NCBI GenBank assembly: GCA_902795045.1
Contig: CADBJU010000014.1
Span: 62,001-126,000 of the forward strand
Direction: 5' to 3'
From: Oscillospiraceae bacterium
GTDB taxonomy: Bacteria > Bacillota > Clostridia > Oscillospirales > Oscillospiraceae
DNA length: 64,000 nt
Of this stretch, positions 47,191 through 55,305 are shown in pieces. The position numbers and the translations under genes were made by a program. Every line of letters starts with the position of its first letter. Position 1 is the first letter of the stretch. Under the pieces are notes generated by a model that saw only the letters and a program-made list of their open reading frames with translations, did not search any database and had not been told where the DNA came from.

Positions 47191-47973
47191 TTATTTGAGA
47201 CTGCGGTAGTCCTCGCTCTCGCTGATGGAGTCGGGCGGGAAGAATTCCTCGACGGGGAAGTGGATGCGGCTGAAGAGGGTGCAGGGATCGTCCGTGACCG
47301 TGACGGGGGACTCCTTCTCCGGCAGGCAGTAGTCGTAGGCCGGGACCACGAGCTGGGTGTCGCGCTCGAGGCGGATGATGCTGAACTGGCCCACGGTGGC
47401 AAACCAGCGCCGTGCGGTGTCGTTGAAGACGAGCTTCTCGGTGAAGGCGGCGCGGATGCCCTCGGGGATGCTGCGGTGCTCAAGCTCGGTGGCGATGACG
47501 GTCTCGGTGTCGGCAAGCTTGCAGTAAAGGCAGATGGGATCCACCGCACTCACGACAGCTGTGGGGAGATCAGCCCCCATGAGGCTTCCGTCGGAGCAGA
47601 AGGTGCGCACGTTGCCGACGCTCCCGAAGAGCATGACGCGCTTGTCGAACACGCAAAGGCCCGTGACGGTCTGCCCGGCGGGGAAGGTCTCACCGGTGAC
47701 AGCGTAAAAATAGGTGCAGTCCACGGTGTAGTAGCCGCGGTTGAAGCTCACCGGCTCCACGCTCACGTCGACGTTCAGAAGCTTTGCGCTTTTCGGGCGG
47801 ATGTTCAGGGCGTTTTCTATGTAGGCCTGGGAGCTCTCGGTGGGGTAGACGCGCAGATCGTCCACGCAGTCCTTGTCACGGCAGCTGTCATAGATCTTCC
47901 GCGTATTGACACATACGGCTTCCCGAATGGATGCCGGGCTCTCCACAGGCCCGTTTGTTACTCTGTCGGCCAT
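47191..47973 (-). CDS. Conserved clostridial protein of unknown function, Cys-rich
   Basis: 260 residues, no signal peptide or membrane helix. It contains the phrase CVNTRKIYDSCRDKDCVDDL with three Cys close together, then a beta-rich body (VDVSVEPVSFNRGYYTVDCT, TVTGLCVFDKRVMLFGSVGN) and DPICLYCKLADTET. I recall this KIYDSCRDKDC type from sporulating Clostridia, possibly linked to spore envelope proteins, but this is only an impression. An AGGAGG site stands 6 bases before the ATG. Single gene, convergent with the WYL side. Confidence 0.75.
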   Translation of the reverse strand: MADRVTNGPVESPASIREAVCVNTRKIYDSCRDKDCVDDLRVYPTESSQAYIENALNIRPKSAKLLNVDVSVEPVSFNRGYYTVDCTYFYAVTGETFPAGQTVTGLCVFDKRVMLFGSVGNVRTFCSDGSLMGADLPTAVVSAVDPICLYCKLADTETVIATELEHRSIPEGIRAAFTEKLVFNDTARRWFATVGQFSIIRLERDTQLVVPAYDYCLPEKESPVTVTDDPCTLFSRIHFPVEEFFPPDSISESEDYRSLK

Positions 47974-48042
47974 ACAGATACCTCCTAAAAGATAGTTGCA
48001 CTACAGTCTATGCGCCTCGGCGCGGATTGTGATGAATCGGCC

Positions 48043-48071
48043 TTTACGAAACGGCGCTTTTGTGTTATTCT
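48043..48071 (+). promoter_or_regulatory. Promoter of the repeat lipoprotein gene
   Basis: TTTACG (48043-48048), 17-base spacer, TATTCT (48066-48071). Confidence 0.5.
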
Positions 48072-48112
48072 AATATTATAAAATGCGGATAATACGGAAA
48101 GGAGAAGCTGCC

Positions 48113-48747
48113 ATGAAACGCTTTGTTTGGATGATCGCCATGGTGACGCTGGTGATGATGCTGCTGTCCGGCTGCTGCGTGAGCCACGATATGCAGCCCG
48201 CCACCTGTACGGAGCCCGCCAGATGTTCAAAGTGCGGCAAGACGGAAGGGGAGCCCCTGGGCCACACCGAAGTCACCGATCCCGCGCAGGCCCCGACCTG
48301 CACCGAAACGGGCCTGAGCGAGGGAAGCCACTGTCAGGTCTGCGGTGAGGTATTGAAGGCGCAGGAAGCCATCGCGCCTCTGGGCCACACAGAGGTCGTC
48401 GTCCCCGCGGTCGAGCCGACCTGCACGGAGCCCGGCTGCACGGAGGGGCTGCACTGTTCGGTCTGCGGGGAGATCCTGAAATCGCAGGAGCTCATCGAAA
48501 ACCCCTGGGCCACACCGAGGTCATTGTCCCCGCAATCGAGCCGACCTGCACGGAGGCGGGCTGCACGGAGGGGCTGCACTGTTCGGTCTGCGGCGAGATC
48601 CTGAAATCGCAGGAGCTTATCGAACCCCACGGACATGACTGGATGGAGGCCACCTTCTCGCACCCGCGCACCTGCCGCGTCTGCGGCGAGACGGAGGGCG
48701 AGGCCCTCGGCGCCGGTCTCTTTGTCGCCGTCCCGTCCGGCACCTGA
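48113..48747 (+). pseudogene. Repeat lipoprotein with CxxC modules, interrupted by a frameshift
   Basis: Start at 48113 (AAAGGAG before it). Lipoprotein signal with lipobox LSGC (MMLLSGCCVSHDM). Then three tandem units of about 41 residues of the form GHTEV-x-P-x5-CTE-x-G-x-TEG-x-HC-x-VCGE-x-L, each with a CxxC pair as in small zinc ribbons. After unit 2, at GAAAACCCC (48497-48505), the frame shifts. The uninterrupted frame ends at 48604 with Arg-rich nonsense. Restoring the frame gives a third unit, then HDWMEATFSHPRTCRVCGET and a stop at 48745-48747. Either a pseudogene, a phase-variable gene or a sequence error. Confidence 0.75.
48248..48625. repeat. Three tandem 123-125-base units inside the lipoprotein gene
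   Basis: Units start at the CTGGGCCACAC blocks near 48258, 48381 and 48505. Units 2 and 3 are almost identical over CGACCTGCACGGAG to TGAAATCGCAGGAGCT, which points to recent duplication. The frameshift sits exactly at the junction of units 2 and 3. Confidence 0.8.
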
Positions 48748-48766
48748 AAAGCAAACACGCAAGTCT

Positions 48767-48800
48767 GCGGGTATTTCACTCTTGAAATACCCGCCTTTCT
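48767..48800 (+). terminator. Terminator after the repeat lipoprotein gene
   Basis: Perfect 12-bp stem GCGGGTATTTCA / TGAAATACCCGC, CTCT loop, followed by CTTTCTTA. The right arm also contains the -35 hexamer of the next promoter. Confidence 0.8.
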
Positions 48801-48810
48801 TATGTATAAT
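48782..48810 (+). promoter_or_regulatory. Promoter of the DUF4364 gene
   Basis: TTGAAA (48782-48787), 17-base spacer, TATAAT (48805-48810). The -35 lies within the terminator stem of the preceding gene. Confidence 0.82.
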
Positions 48811-48841
48811 GTACAGGTCATTTCCGAAGGGGGTGCGCTCT

Positions 48842-49363
48842 ATGGATCATCTCGGTTTTATTCATGAGGAGCTGGATATCAAGATCCTGATCCTCTATGT
48901 CCTGCGCCGCCTGCCGGGCGTGGTCGACCCGAACGTGCTGGGCGATCTGTGCCGCGGCTGCGACGACGGCTTTGACTATTTTGAATACTCCGACTGCCTG
49001 GCGGATCTCATCGACAACGGCCTCATCGCGGAAAATGAGGACGGCTTTCAGATCACCGACAAGGGCGCGCGCAACGTGGAGGTCGTGGAGACCGACATCC
49101 CCTATTCCGTCCGCAGCCGCGCCGACAAGCTCCTCAAGCCCGAGCGGGACCGCCTGCGCCGCGAGGCCATGATCAAGACCGCCCATGTCAGCGAAAAGGG
49201 CGGCTGCTTTGTCACGCTCGCCATGTCCGACGGGGAGGGGGACGTGATCAATATGCGCCTTCTGTGCGGCGGCGAGGAGCAGGCCAAAACCATGGAAAAG
49301 AACTTCCGCAAAAACGCGGAGGCCTTTTATCAGCAAATCATTGAATTGCTGAGTAAGAAGTAA
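48842..49363 (+). CDS. DUF4364 family protein (winged-helix-like)
   Basis: 173 residues from the ATG at 48842 (GAAGGGGGT upstream). Begins MDHLGFIHEELDIKILILYV, has LADLIDNGLIAENEDGFQIT and GARNVEVVETDIPYSVRSRA, the family pattern. The N-terminal half looks like a PadR/winged-helix DNA-binding domain. Clostridia carry one copy, often as a single gene. Targets are unknown. Confidence 0.9.
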   Translation: MDHLGFIHEELDIKILILYVLRRLPGVVDPNVLGDLCRGCDDGFDYFEYSDCLADLIDNGLIAENEDGFQITDKGARNVEVVETDIPYSVRSRADKLLKPERDRLRREAMIKTAHVSEKGGCFVTLAMSDGEGDVINMRLLCGGEEQAKTMEKNFRKNAEAFYQQIIELLSKK

Positions 49364-49373
49364 AGTCCGAACA

Positions 49374-49518
49374 TGCCTCCCCCTCTGGGGGAGGTGGCAT
49401 TCGCCGTCTCACGCAAGGCGAATGACGGAGAGGGTCCACCGACATTATACCGTGTCCGACAGCCCTCTCAGTCACCAGTGTGCGCACTGGTGCCAGCTCC
49501 CCCAGAGGGGGAGCCGAG
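49374..49518. repeat. Dispersed palindromic repeat family A, copy 9
   Basis: TGCCTCCCCCTCTGGGGGAG, GACGGAGAGGG, CCCTCTCAGTCACCAGTGTG, ending CCCCCAGAGGGGGAGCCGAG. It ends 12 bases before the asnA ribosome binding site and fills the whole gap, so any asnA promoter must lie in it or upstream of it. Confidence 0.88.
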
Positions 49519-49541
49519 ATTTCTACCGAAGGAGGATCATC

Positions 49542-50555
49542 ATGCACACATTCATACCCGAGGGCTACAAAAGCCTGTTGTCCATCTACGACACCCAGAA
49601 GGCCATCAGCCTGTTAAAGCGCATTTTCGCGGACAATCTCGGCGCGCGGCTCGATCTCTACCGCGTCTCCGCGCCGCTGTTCGTGGACGAAAATTCCGGC
49701 CTGAACGACAACCTCAACGGTTATGAGCGCCCGGTCTCCTTCGATATCCTGCACGCAGACTCCCGGGCCGAGGTGGTGCAGAGCCTTGCCAAGTGGAAGC
49801 GCATGGCATTAAAGCGCTACAACTTCTGGCCGGGCAAGGGCCTGTATACCGACATGAACGCCATCCGCCGCGACGAGGACGAGCTGGACAACCTCCACTC
49901 TGTCTACGTCGACCAGTGGGACTGGGAGAAGGTCATCCTGCCCGAAAACCGGAACCTGGATTACCTCAAGTCCACCGTCATGGACATCGTCGCCGCCATC
50001 TGCGACACCCAGAGCACCATGCAGGCCATTTACCCGCAGCTTTCCGTGCTGCCGAAGCTTGAAAAGCGCGTGAGCTTCGTCACCACCCAGCAGCTCGAGG
50101 ACATGTACCCCGAGCTCACCCCCAAGCAGCGGGAGAACGCGTATCTCAAGGAACACAAGACAGCCTTCATCATCGGCATCGGCAAGCTCCTGAAGTCCGG
50201 CAAAAAGCACGACGGCCGCGCCCCGGACTACGATGACTGGGACTTAAACGGCGACATCATGTTCTGGGACGATCTGCTCGGCTGCGCCATGGAGATCTCC
50301 TCCATGGGCATCCGCGTCGACCCCGCGTCCCTGGACCGTCAGCTCACCCTTGCCGGCTGCGACGACCGGCGGGAGCTTCCCTATCACAAGGCCCTGCTCA
50401 ACGGTGAGCTGCCGCTGACCATCGGCGGCGGCGTGGGCCAGTCGCGCCTTTCCATGCTGCTTCTGGGCAAGGCCCATATCGGCGAGGTGCAGGCCTCCAT
50501 CTGGGACAGCGAGACCCAGGAGATCTGCGAAAAGGCCGGGGTCATGCTGCTGTAA
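49542..50555 (+). CDS. asnA: Aspartate-ammonia ligase (asparagine synthetase A)
   Basis: 337 residues (E. coli AsnA 330). Conserved phrases ISLLKRIFADNLGARLDLYR, VSAPLFVDENSGLNDNLNGY, WKRMALKRYNFWPGKGLYTD, SVYVDQWDWEKVI and the C-terminal GGGVGQSRLSMLLLGKAHIG are diagnostic; the fold is that of class II aaRS. Makes asparagine from aspartate, ammonia and ATP. An AAGGAGG site precedes the ATG at 49542; upstream in-frame starts lie within the repeat and are rejected. Confidence 0.98.
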   Translation: MHTFIPEGYKSLLSIYDTQKAISLLKRIFADNLGARLDLYRVSAPLFVDENSGLNDNLNGYERPVSFDILHADSRAEVVQSLAKWKRMALKRYNFWPGKGLYTDMNAIRRDEDELDNLHSVYVDQWDWEKVILPENRNLDYLKSTVMDIVAAICDTQSTMQAIYPQLSVLPKLEKRVSFVTTQQLEDMYPELTPKQRENAYLKEHKTAFIIGIGKLLKSGKKHDGRAPDYDDWDLNGDIMFWDDLLGCAMEISSMGIRVDPASLDRQLTLAGCDDRRELPYHKALLNGELPLTIGGGVGQSRLSMLLLGKAHIGEVQASIWDSETQEICEKAGVMLL

Positions 50556-50588
50556 ACACCGTCAAGCGTAATGCCGTGCCATAATATC

Positions 50589-50735
50589 GTAGGGGAGGGG
50601 CTTGCCCCTCCCGTGCTGAGATGGCTATATACCCTATAATCATGTTGGGCGAATTCGTTAAAAATGTGCGAATTCGCCCATAAACACATCAAAAACGTGC
50701 TGTTTTCTGCCGGGAGGGGCAAGCCCCTCCCCTAC
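50589..50735. repeat. Inverted-repeat element (family E-like), copy 3
   Basis: GTAGGGGAGGGGCTTGCCCC and its complement at 50712-50735 frame 147 bases; the arms are 24 bp and each arm is itself a GGGGAGGGGC/GCCCCTCCC hairpin. A central GGGCGAATTCG / CGAATTCGCCC palindrome pair lies inside. Sits between convergent asnA and DUF4830 genes. Confidence 0.88.
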
Positions 50736-50788
50736 GGCGGGGGATCGTCATTGCTGCGCCTGCCGCTTTATACACTGCGTTGAGTCCA

Positions 50789-51289
50789 TCACCCGCCCGT
50801 GGGACTGGGGCTGAGCGCCGGACTCGGGCTTGCCGACGCCTCGCTGCGGCTCAGACCGTGCATGAAGCCGTTGACCGCCGTGGAGTGCACATCGCCCGCG
50901 ATGACCTCGCCGTTTTGCAGATACAGCGACACGATCACCTTGCCCGTTCCGCCGGGGTAATTCGTCACATCGTAGCAGTACTGGCGGCAGCTCTCGCCGA
51001 GGTGCTTGTTGAGGTCAAAGCCCTGCTTGAGCTGGATCTTGTTGTACTGGGCCATGATGCCCTCCAGCTTCTGCGGCACCACCACCGAGCGAAAGCTCTC
51101 GCTGTCGCGGTCAATGTCCCAGCCGAGGCCCTTGAGGTAGGCCTCCCGTCCCTCGATGGTATTCAGATCGGGGGCACCGTCCTTCACAAAAACGCTCTTT
51201 GCCGTGAAAAGCAGCAGCAGGATGAGTGCGCACACCAGCAGGAGCGTCAGGATCTTCTTTCGCGTAAAGCCTTGGGTTTTCCGTGCCAT
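50789..51289 (-). CDS. DUF4830 family protein
   Basis: 166 residues. A basic N-terminus and one membrane helix (KILTLLLVCALILLLLFTA) precede an extracytoplasmic domain with the family pattern: REAYLKGLGWDIDRDSESFR, YNKIQLKQGFDLNKHLGESC, RQYCYDVTNYPGGTGKVIVS, GEVIAGDVHSTAVNGFMHGL. It ends in a low-complexity Ser/Pro tail. Function unknown. Divergent from the pseudouridine synthase gene. Confidence 0.88.
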   Translation of the reverse strand: MARKTQGFTRKKILTLLLVCALILLLLFTAKSVFVKDGAPDLNTIEGREAYLKGLGWDIDRDSESFRSVVVPQKLEGIMAQYNKIQLKQGFDLNKHLGESCRQYCYDVTNYPGGTGKVIVSLYLQNGEVIAGDVHSTAVNGFMHGLSRSEASASPSPALSPSPTGG

Positions 51290-51377
51290 AGCCTTCTCCC
51301 TTCCGCCGCAGTCAGGCTGCGGCCTCTGTCAGCACAGCATATTCACACACGGACAAAGTTATGTCAGGAGCGTTGCG

Positions 51378-52103
51378 ATGAGCCAAATGAGACTGGATAA
51401 GCTGCTATCCGAGCTGGGGGTCGCCTCCCGGAAGGAGCTGCGGGACATCATACGCCGGGGCCGCGTGCGCGTGGACGGCGCTGTCGTCACCGCGCCGGAG
51501 CAGAAGGTGGACGCCGAACGGAACGAGATAAGCCTTGACGGGGAAGTCCTGCGCTGGCAGCGCTTTCGCTATTTCATGATGGATAAGCCCGAGGGGGTCC
51601 TGAGCGTCACCGAGGACCGCCGCCAAAAGACTGTCCTGGACCTGCTGCCGGAGGAGCTCAAGCGCCTCGGTCTCTTCCCGGTCGGGCGGCTCGACAAGGA
51701 CACCAGCGGCTTATTATTGCTCACAAATGACGGGGACTTTGCCCACCGGGTCATCTCCCCGAAGTCGGGCGTGGAGAAGCGCTACCGGGCTGAGGTGGAG
51801 GGCGTGCCGGATGAGAGGGATGTACGCGCCTTCGAGCGGGGGATCGTCCTGGCTGACGGGACAAAGTGCCTGCCCGCGAAGCTCGAGACCACGGGGGAGA
51901 ACATGTGCTTCGTTACCGTGATGGAAGGAAAATACCACCAGGTCAAGCGCATGCTGGCAGCCTGCGGCAAGCCCGTCACGCATCTGCGGCGCCTCTCGGT
52001 CGGGGCACTCACCCTTAATGAAAACCTTGCGCCGGGCGGCATCCGGGAGCTCTCGCAGGAGGATTTGTGCAAGGTGTTGAGCGATTTTGCTATTGGCAAT
52101 TAG
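51378..52103 (+). CDS. RsuA/RluB-family pseudouridine synthase
   Basis: 241 residues from the ATG at 51378 (AGGAG 7 bases before). An N-terminal S4 RNA-binding domain (RLDKLLSELGVASRKELRDI, RGRVRVDGAVVTAPEQKVD) is followed by the catalytic domain with the catalytic Asp in FPVGRLDKDTSGLLLLTNDG, then EKRYRAEVEG and MEGKYHQVKRMLAACGKPVT. It matches RsuA (16S rRNA) more than RluB from length, but the exact rRNA site cannot be assigned. Confidence 0.93.
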   Translation: MSQMRLDKLLSELGVASRKELRDIIRRGRVRVDGAVVTAPEQKVDAERNEISLDGEVLRWQRFRYFMMDKPEGVLSVTEDRRQKTVLDLLPEELKRLGLFPVGRLDKDTSGLLLLTNDGDFAHRVISPKSGVEKRYRAEVEGVPDERDVRAFERGIVLADGTKCLPAKLETTGENMCFVTVMEGKYHQVKRMLAACGKPVTHLRRLSVGALTLNENLAPGGIRELSQEDLCKVLSDFAIGN

Positions 52104-52104
52104 T

Positions 52105-52137
52105 CGAAAAAAGACCGGCTTTGTCGGACGGTTTTTG
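52105..52137 (+). terminator. Weak terminator after the pseudouridine synthase gene
   Basis: AAAGACCG / CGGTTTTT stem (one G-T pair) with an 11-base loop and TTTTTG. Confidence 0.45.
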
Positions 52138-52190
52138 AGCGTTAACGACACAAAGCGAAAAAAATTCACAAAAAAACCCGATAGTTTCTA

Positions 52191-52219
52191 TTGATAATTA
52201 CATAAAAAAGCGTTATTAT
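52191..52219 (+). promoter_or_regulatory. Promoter of the PucR/CdaR regulator
   Basis: TTGATA (52191-52196), 17-base spacer, TATTAT (52214-52219). The leader is about 175 bases and has no recognised element. Confidence 0.7.
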
Positions 52220-52399
52220 GGTAGGCGACGCATGCGGCAGGGGAACGATACGCCCCGGGCAGTTTTGACAAAATGCTCAAAAGCTGCCAATATCACATGC
52301 GATTGGGAAAAAGAGCGGTCCGCCTTTGCGGACGATCCGCCGCGCGCGGCCAATTGGAGAGGGCGGCGCATTCATGCGGCAGAATGGGAGAGAGAGTAT

Positions 52400-53491
52400 A
52401 TGTCCAGCAGAATATTTCAGAATGTGATCATTCAGATGAAGGACGCGGTGGACAGGACCATCGGTGTTGTGGACGAGCAGGGCTTCGTCGTGGCCAGCAG
52501 CGAGCTTGCCATGATCGGCTCGAGACTGGACGATTTTCATTTGTACGAGTTTGACGGCAGCGAGAAGCCCGTGACCACGGCCTCGCGCACCTACTACGCC
52601 CTGTACTCCCCGGGGGCCAAGTTCGACTATGCCGCCTTCGCCGAAGGGACCGACGCCCTGAGCCGCACCATCTGCGCCATCTCCGCCGTCGCCTTCAACG
52701 AGGCCAAGAACAACTATGAGGAAAAGCACAACAAGGCTGCCTTTATCAAGAACATCATCTCCGACAACATCCTCCCGGGCGACGTGTACGTGCGCGCCAA
52801 GGAGCTGCATTTTGTCACGGACGAACCCAGGTGCGTGCTGCTCGTGCGCCAGATGGAGAACCCCGATGTTGCCGCCGTGGAGGCCATCCAGCGCATCTTC
52901 CCCGACCGGCAGAAGGATTTCGTCCTGAACATCAACGAGACCGACATCGTCCTCGTCAAGGCCCTGCCGAGCGCCAACTGCCCCGAGGAGGTGCAGAAGG
53001 TTGCCCGCAGCATCGAGACCACGCTGCAGGAGGAGCTCGGCATCAAGTGCGTCATCGGTGTCAGCACCAACGCCCGCCATCTGCGCGAGCTTGCCGACAA
53101 GTACAAGGAGGCGCAGGTCGCCATCGACGTCGGCCGCGTCTTTGAAAGCGAAAAGACCATCATCAACTACGAAAGCCTCGGCCTCGGCCGCATCATCTAC
53201 CAGCTGCCGACCACCCTGTGCGAGATGTTCTTAAACGAGGTCTTCAAGAAAAATCCCATCGAGACCCTCGATGAGGATACGCTCGAGACCATCAACCGCT
53301 TCTTTGAAAACAACCTCAACGTCTCCGAGACCTCGAGAAAGCTGTATGTCCACCGCAACACCCTGGTCTACCGCCTGGAAAAGATCAAGAAGATGACGGG
53401 CCTTGACCTGAGAGAGTTCGACCACGCCATCGTCTTCAAGGTGGCCATGATGGTCAAGCAGTACCTCGACTCGCTGAACAATAAATATTAA
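52400..53491 (+). CDS. CdaR/PucR-family transcriptional regulator
   Basis: 363 residues from the ATG at 52400 (GGGAGAGAGAG before). The N-terminal sugar-diacid-recognition-like part (MSSRIFQNVIIQMKDAVDRT, IGVVDEQGFVVASSELAMIG) is followed by a GGDEF-like middle (LGIKCVIGVSTNARHLRELA). The C-terminal PucR helix-turn-helix reads FFENNLNVSETSRKLYVHRN then TLVYRLEKIKKMTGLDLREF. CdaR types sense carboxylic acids, but the ligand and target here are unknown. It precedes ftsE; a family F repeat lies between them. Confidence 0.92.
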   Translation: MSSRIFQNVIIQMKDAVDRTIGVVDEQGFVVASSELAMIGSRLDDFHLYEFDGSEKPVTTASRTYYALYSPGAKFDYAAFAEGTDALSRTICAISAVAFNEAKNNYEEKHNKAAFIKNIISDNILPGDVYVRAKELHFVTDEPRCVLLVRQMENPDVAAVEAIQRIFPDRQKDFVLNINETDIVLVKALPSANCPEEVQKVARSIETTLQEELGIKCVIGVSTNARHLRELADKYKEAQVAIDVGRVFESEKTIINYESLGLGRIIYQLPTTLCEMFLNEVFKKNPIETLDEDTLETINRFFENNLNVSETSRKLYVHRNTLVYRLEKIKKMTGLDLREFDHAIVFKVAMMVKQYLDSLNNKY

Positions 53492-53542
53492 GCCTCTTTT
53501 TAATGTTGGGTGTTATATATAACGCTATAGCGTCTAAAAAAA

Positions 53543-53690
53543 CAAATTGTTTTTAAGGCAGCTTTGCCGCCTTAAAAACACCTTAAGGCGAGCACTGCGA
53601 GCCCTCGCGCCGACCAAACGCGGCTTGTTCCCCCGTAAGCCGCGTGCGATAAGCGCGAGTATCTCAATTGCGAATCGCATTCGCAATTGA
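53543..53690. repeat. Dispersed repeat family F, copy 2 (inverted relative to copy 1)
   Basis: TTTTTAAGGCAGCTTTGCCG, CACCTTAAGGCGAGC, CCTCGCGCCGACCAAACGCG, CCCCGTAAGCCGCG, ending in the hairpin TCAATTGCGAATCGCATTCG. It is the reverse complement of the layout at 29347-29490. It ends 22 bases before the ftsE start codon. Confidence 0.82.
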
Positions 53691-53711
53691 AGTCTTTGGG
53701 AGGACTTTTTC

Positions 53712-54398
53712 ATGGTAGTTATGCAGAACGTGCGTAAGGTGTACGAGAGCAGCAACACCGTCGCGCTCGACAACGTGAGCCTTACCATCGAGGACGGGGA
53801 GTTCGTCTTCCTTGTCGGCCCCTCCGGCTCCGGCAAGACCACGCTCATGAAGCTCATCACCGGCGAGGTGCGCCCCACCTCCGGCCGCGTCGTGGTCAAC
53901 GACTTCGACATGGGCACCATCAAGCGCCGCAGGCTCCCCAAGATGCGCAGGACCCTCGGCGTGGTGTTCCAGGATTACCGCCTCATCAAGGACATGAACG
54001 TCTACGACAACGTGGCCTTCGCCATGCGCGTCGTGGGCACGCCGAACCGGGAGATCCGCACGCGCGTGCCGTACATACTGGAGCTCGTGGGCCTCGAGGG
54101 CCGCGAGAAGAGAATGCCCGGAGAGCTCTCCGGCGGCGAGCAGCAGCGTGTCGCCATCGCCCGCGCCCTGGTCAACAGCCCGCGCATGATCGTGGCCGAC
54201 GAGCCCACCGGCAACCTTGACCCCGTGCGCAGCCTGGAGCTGATGCTGCTGCTGGAAAAGATCAACGAGATGGGTACCACCGTCGTGGTCGTCACCCATG
54301 AGAAGGAGCTGGTCAACGCCTTCTCCAAGCGCGTCATCACCATTGACAGCGGCGAGATGACCGGCGATACCTCGGAAGGAGAGTATTACGACATATGA
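53712..54398 (+). CDS. ftsE: Cell division ATP-binding protein FtsE
   Basis: 228 residues. Walker [16 protein letters not shown] loop [11 protein letters not shown] signature [16 protein letters not shown], Walker [14 protein letters not shown], and H loop VVVTHE are intact. ATPase of FtsEX, which drives septal wall hydrolases from inside the cell. TTGGGAGGA stands before the ATG. ftsX follows with a four-base overlap, then two M23 proteins that are its likely partners. Confidence 0.97.
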   Translation: MVVMQNVRKVYESSNTVALDNVSLTIEDGEFVFLVGPSGSGKTTLMKLITGEVRPTSGRVVVNDFDMGTIKRRRLPKMRRTLGVVFQDYRLIKDMNVYDNVAFAMRVVGTPNREIRTRVPYILELVGLEGREKRMPGELSGGEQQRVAIARALVNSPRMIVADEPTGNLDPVRSLELMLLLEKINEMGTTVVVVTHEKELVNAFSKRVITIDSGEMTGDTSEGEYYDI

Positions 54399-55273
54399 GA
54401 CTGGGTTATCTGATCCGCGAGGGCTTCCGGAGCATCACCACGCACGGCTTCATGTCCTTCGCCACCGTCGCCATCATTGTCGCCTGCCTCATCATCATGG
54501 GCAGCGTCTCCCTTCTGTCGCTCAACATCGATGCGATGATCAAGGATCTGGAGGACCAGAACGAGATCGTGGTCTTCGTCGACGAATCACTCAGCGACGA
54601 GGCCGCCGCCCGTGACCTCCAGCGCAACATCGAGGCGGTGGACAACGTGGCCTCCGTACAGTTTGTGTCCCGCGGCGAGGCCATGAACAGCTTCATGAGC
54701 AAGTATGACGCCTCCCTCATGGAGGGCATCGACGAGGAGGTCTTCCGCCACCGCTTTGTGGTGCATCTGAACGATATCGCCCACATGTCCCAGACCAAGG
54801 CCGACCTCGAGGCTATCCGGGGCGTGGCGAAGGTCAACGCCCATCTCGACTACGCCAAGAGCTTTGTCACCATCCGCAACGTCGTGACGGTGGTTTCCAT
54901 GGTGCTGATCGTGATGCTGGTGTTCGTGTCCTTCTTCATCATGTCCAACACCATCAAGCTTGCCACCTTCGGCCGGCGCGAGGAGATCGCCATCATGAAG
55001 ATGGTCGGCGCCACCAACAGCTTCATCCGCCTGCCCTTCGTGGTGGAGGGCCTGGTGCTCGGCATCATGGGCGGCTGCATCGCCTTCCTTGCCACCTGGG
55101 GGCTTTATAACCTGGTGACGGGGCGCGTGGTTGGCTCTATCACGGGCACGCTTCTCAATGTCATCCCGTTTCGGAATGTCGCCCTGCAGGTGTTTGTGGT
55201 CTACATGGCCATCAGCGTGCTGGTGGGTGTCTTCGGCGGTGTCAACGCCATCAAGAATTATCTGAAGGTCTGA
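54395..55273 (+). CDS. ftsX: Cell division protein FtsX
   Basis: 292 residues. Cytoplasmic start ([20 protein letters not shown]), TM1 (about 20-45), extracellular domain (about 46-165, NEIVVFVDESLSDEAAARDL, VQFVSRGEAMNSFMSKYDAS), then three more helices around residues 170-285, with the FtsX phrase RREEIAIMKMVGATNSFIRL. FtsX passes FtsE ATP-driven movement to wall hydrolases outside. Start overlaps the ftsE stop (ATGA). Confidence 0.97.
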   Translation: MRLGYLIREGFRSITTHGFMSFATVAIIVACLIIMGSVSLLSLNIDAMIKDLEDQNEIVVFVDESLSDEAAARDLQRNIEAVDNVASVQFVSRGEAMNSFMSKYDASLMEGIDEEVFRHRFVVHLNDIAHMSQTKADLEAIRGVAKVNAHLDYAKSFVTIRNVVTVVSMVLIVMLVFVSFFIMSNTIKLATFGRREEIAIMKMVGATNSFIRLPFVVEGLVLGIMGGCIAFLATWGLYNLVTGRVVGSITGTLLNVIPFRNVALQVFVVYMAISVLVGVFGGVNAIKNYLKV

Positions 55274-55305
55274 CATTGTTCGGGTATTTTTCGCAGGAGC
55301 AATTT

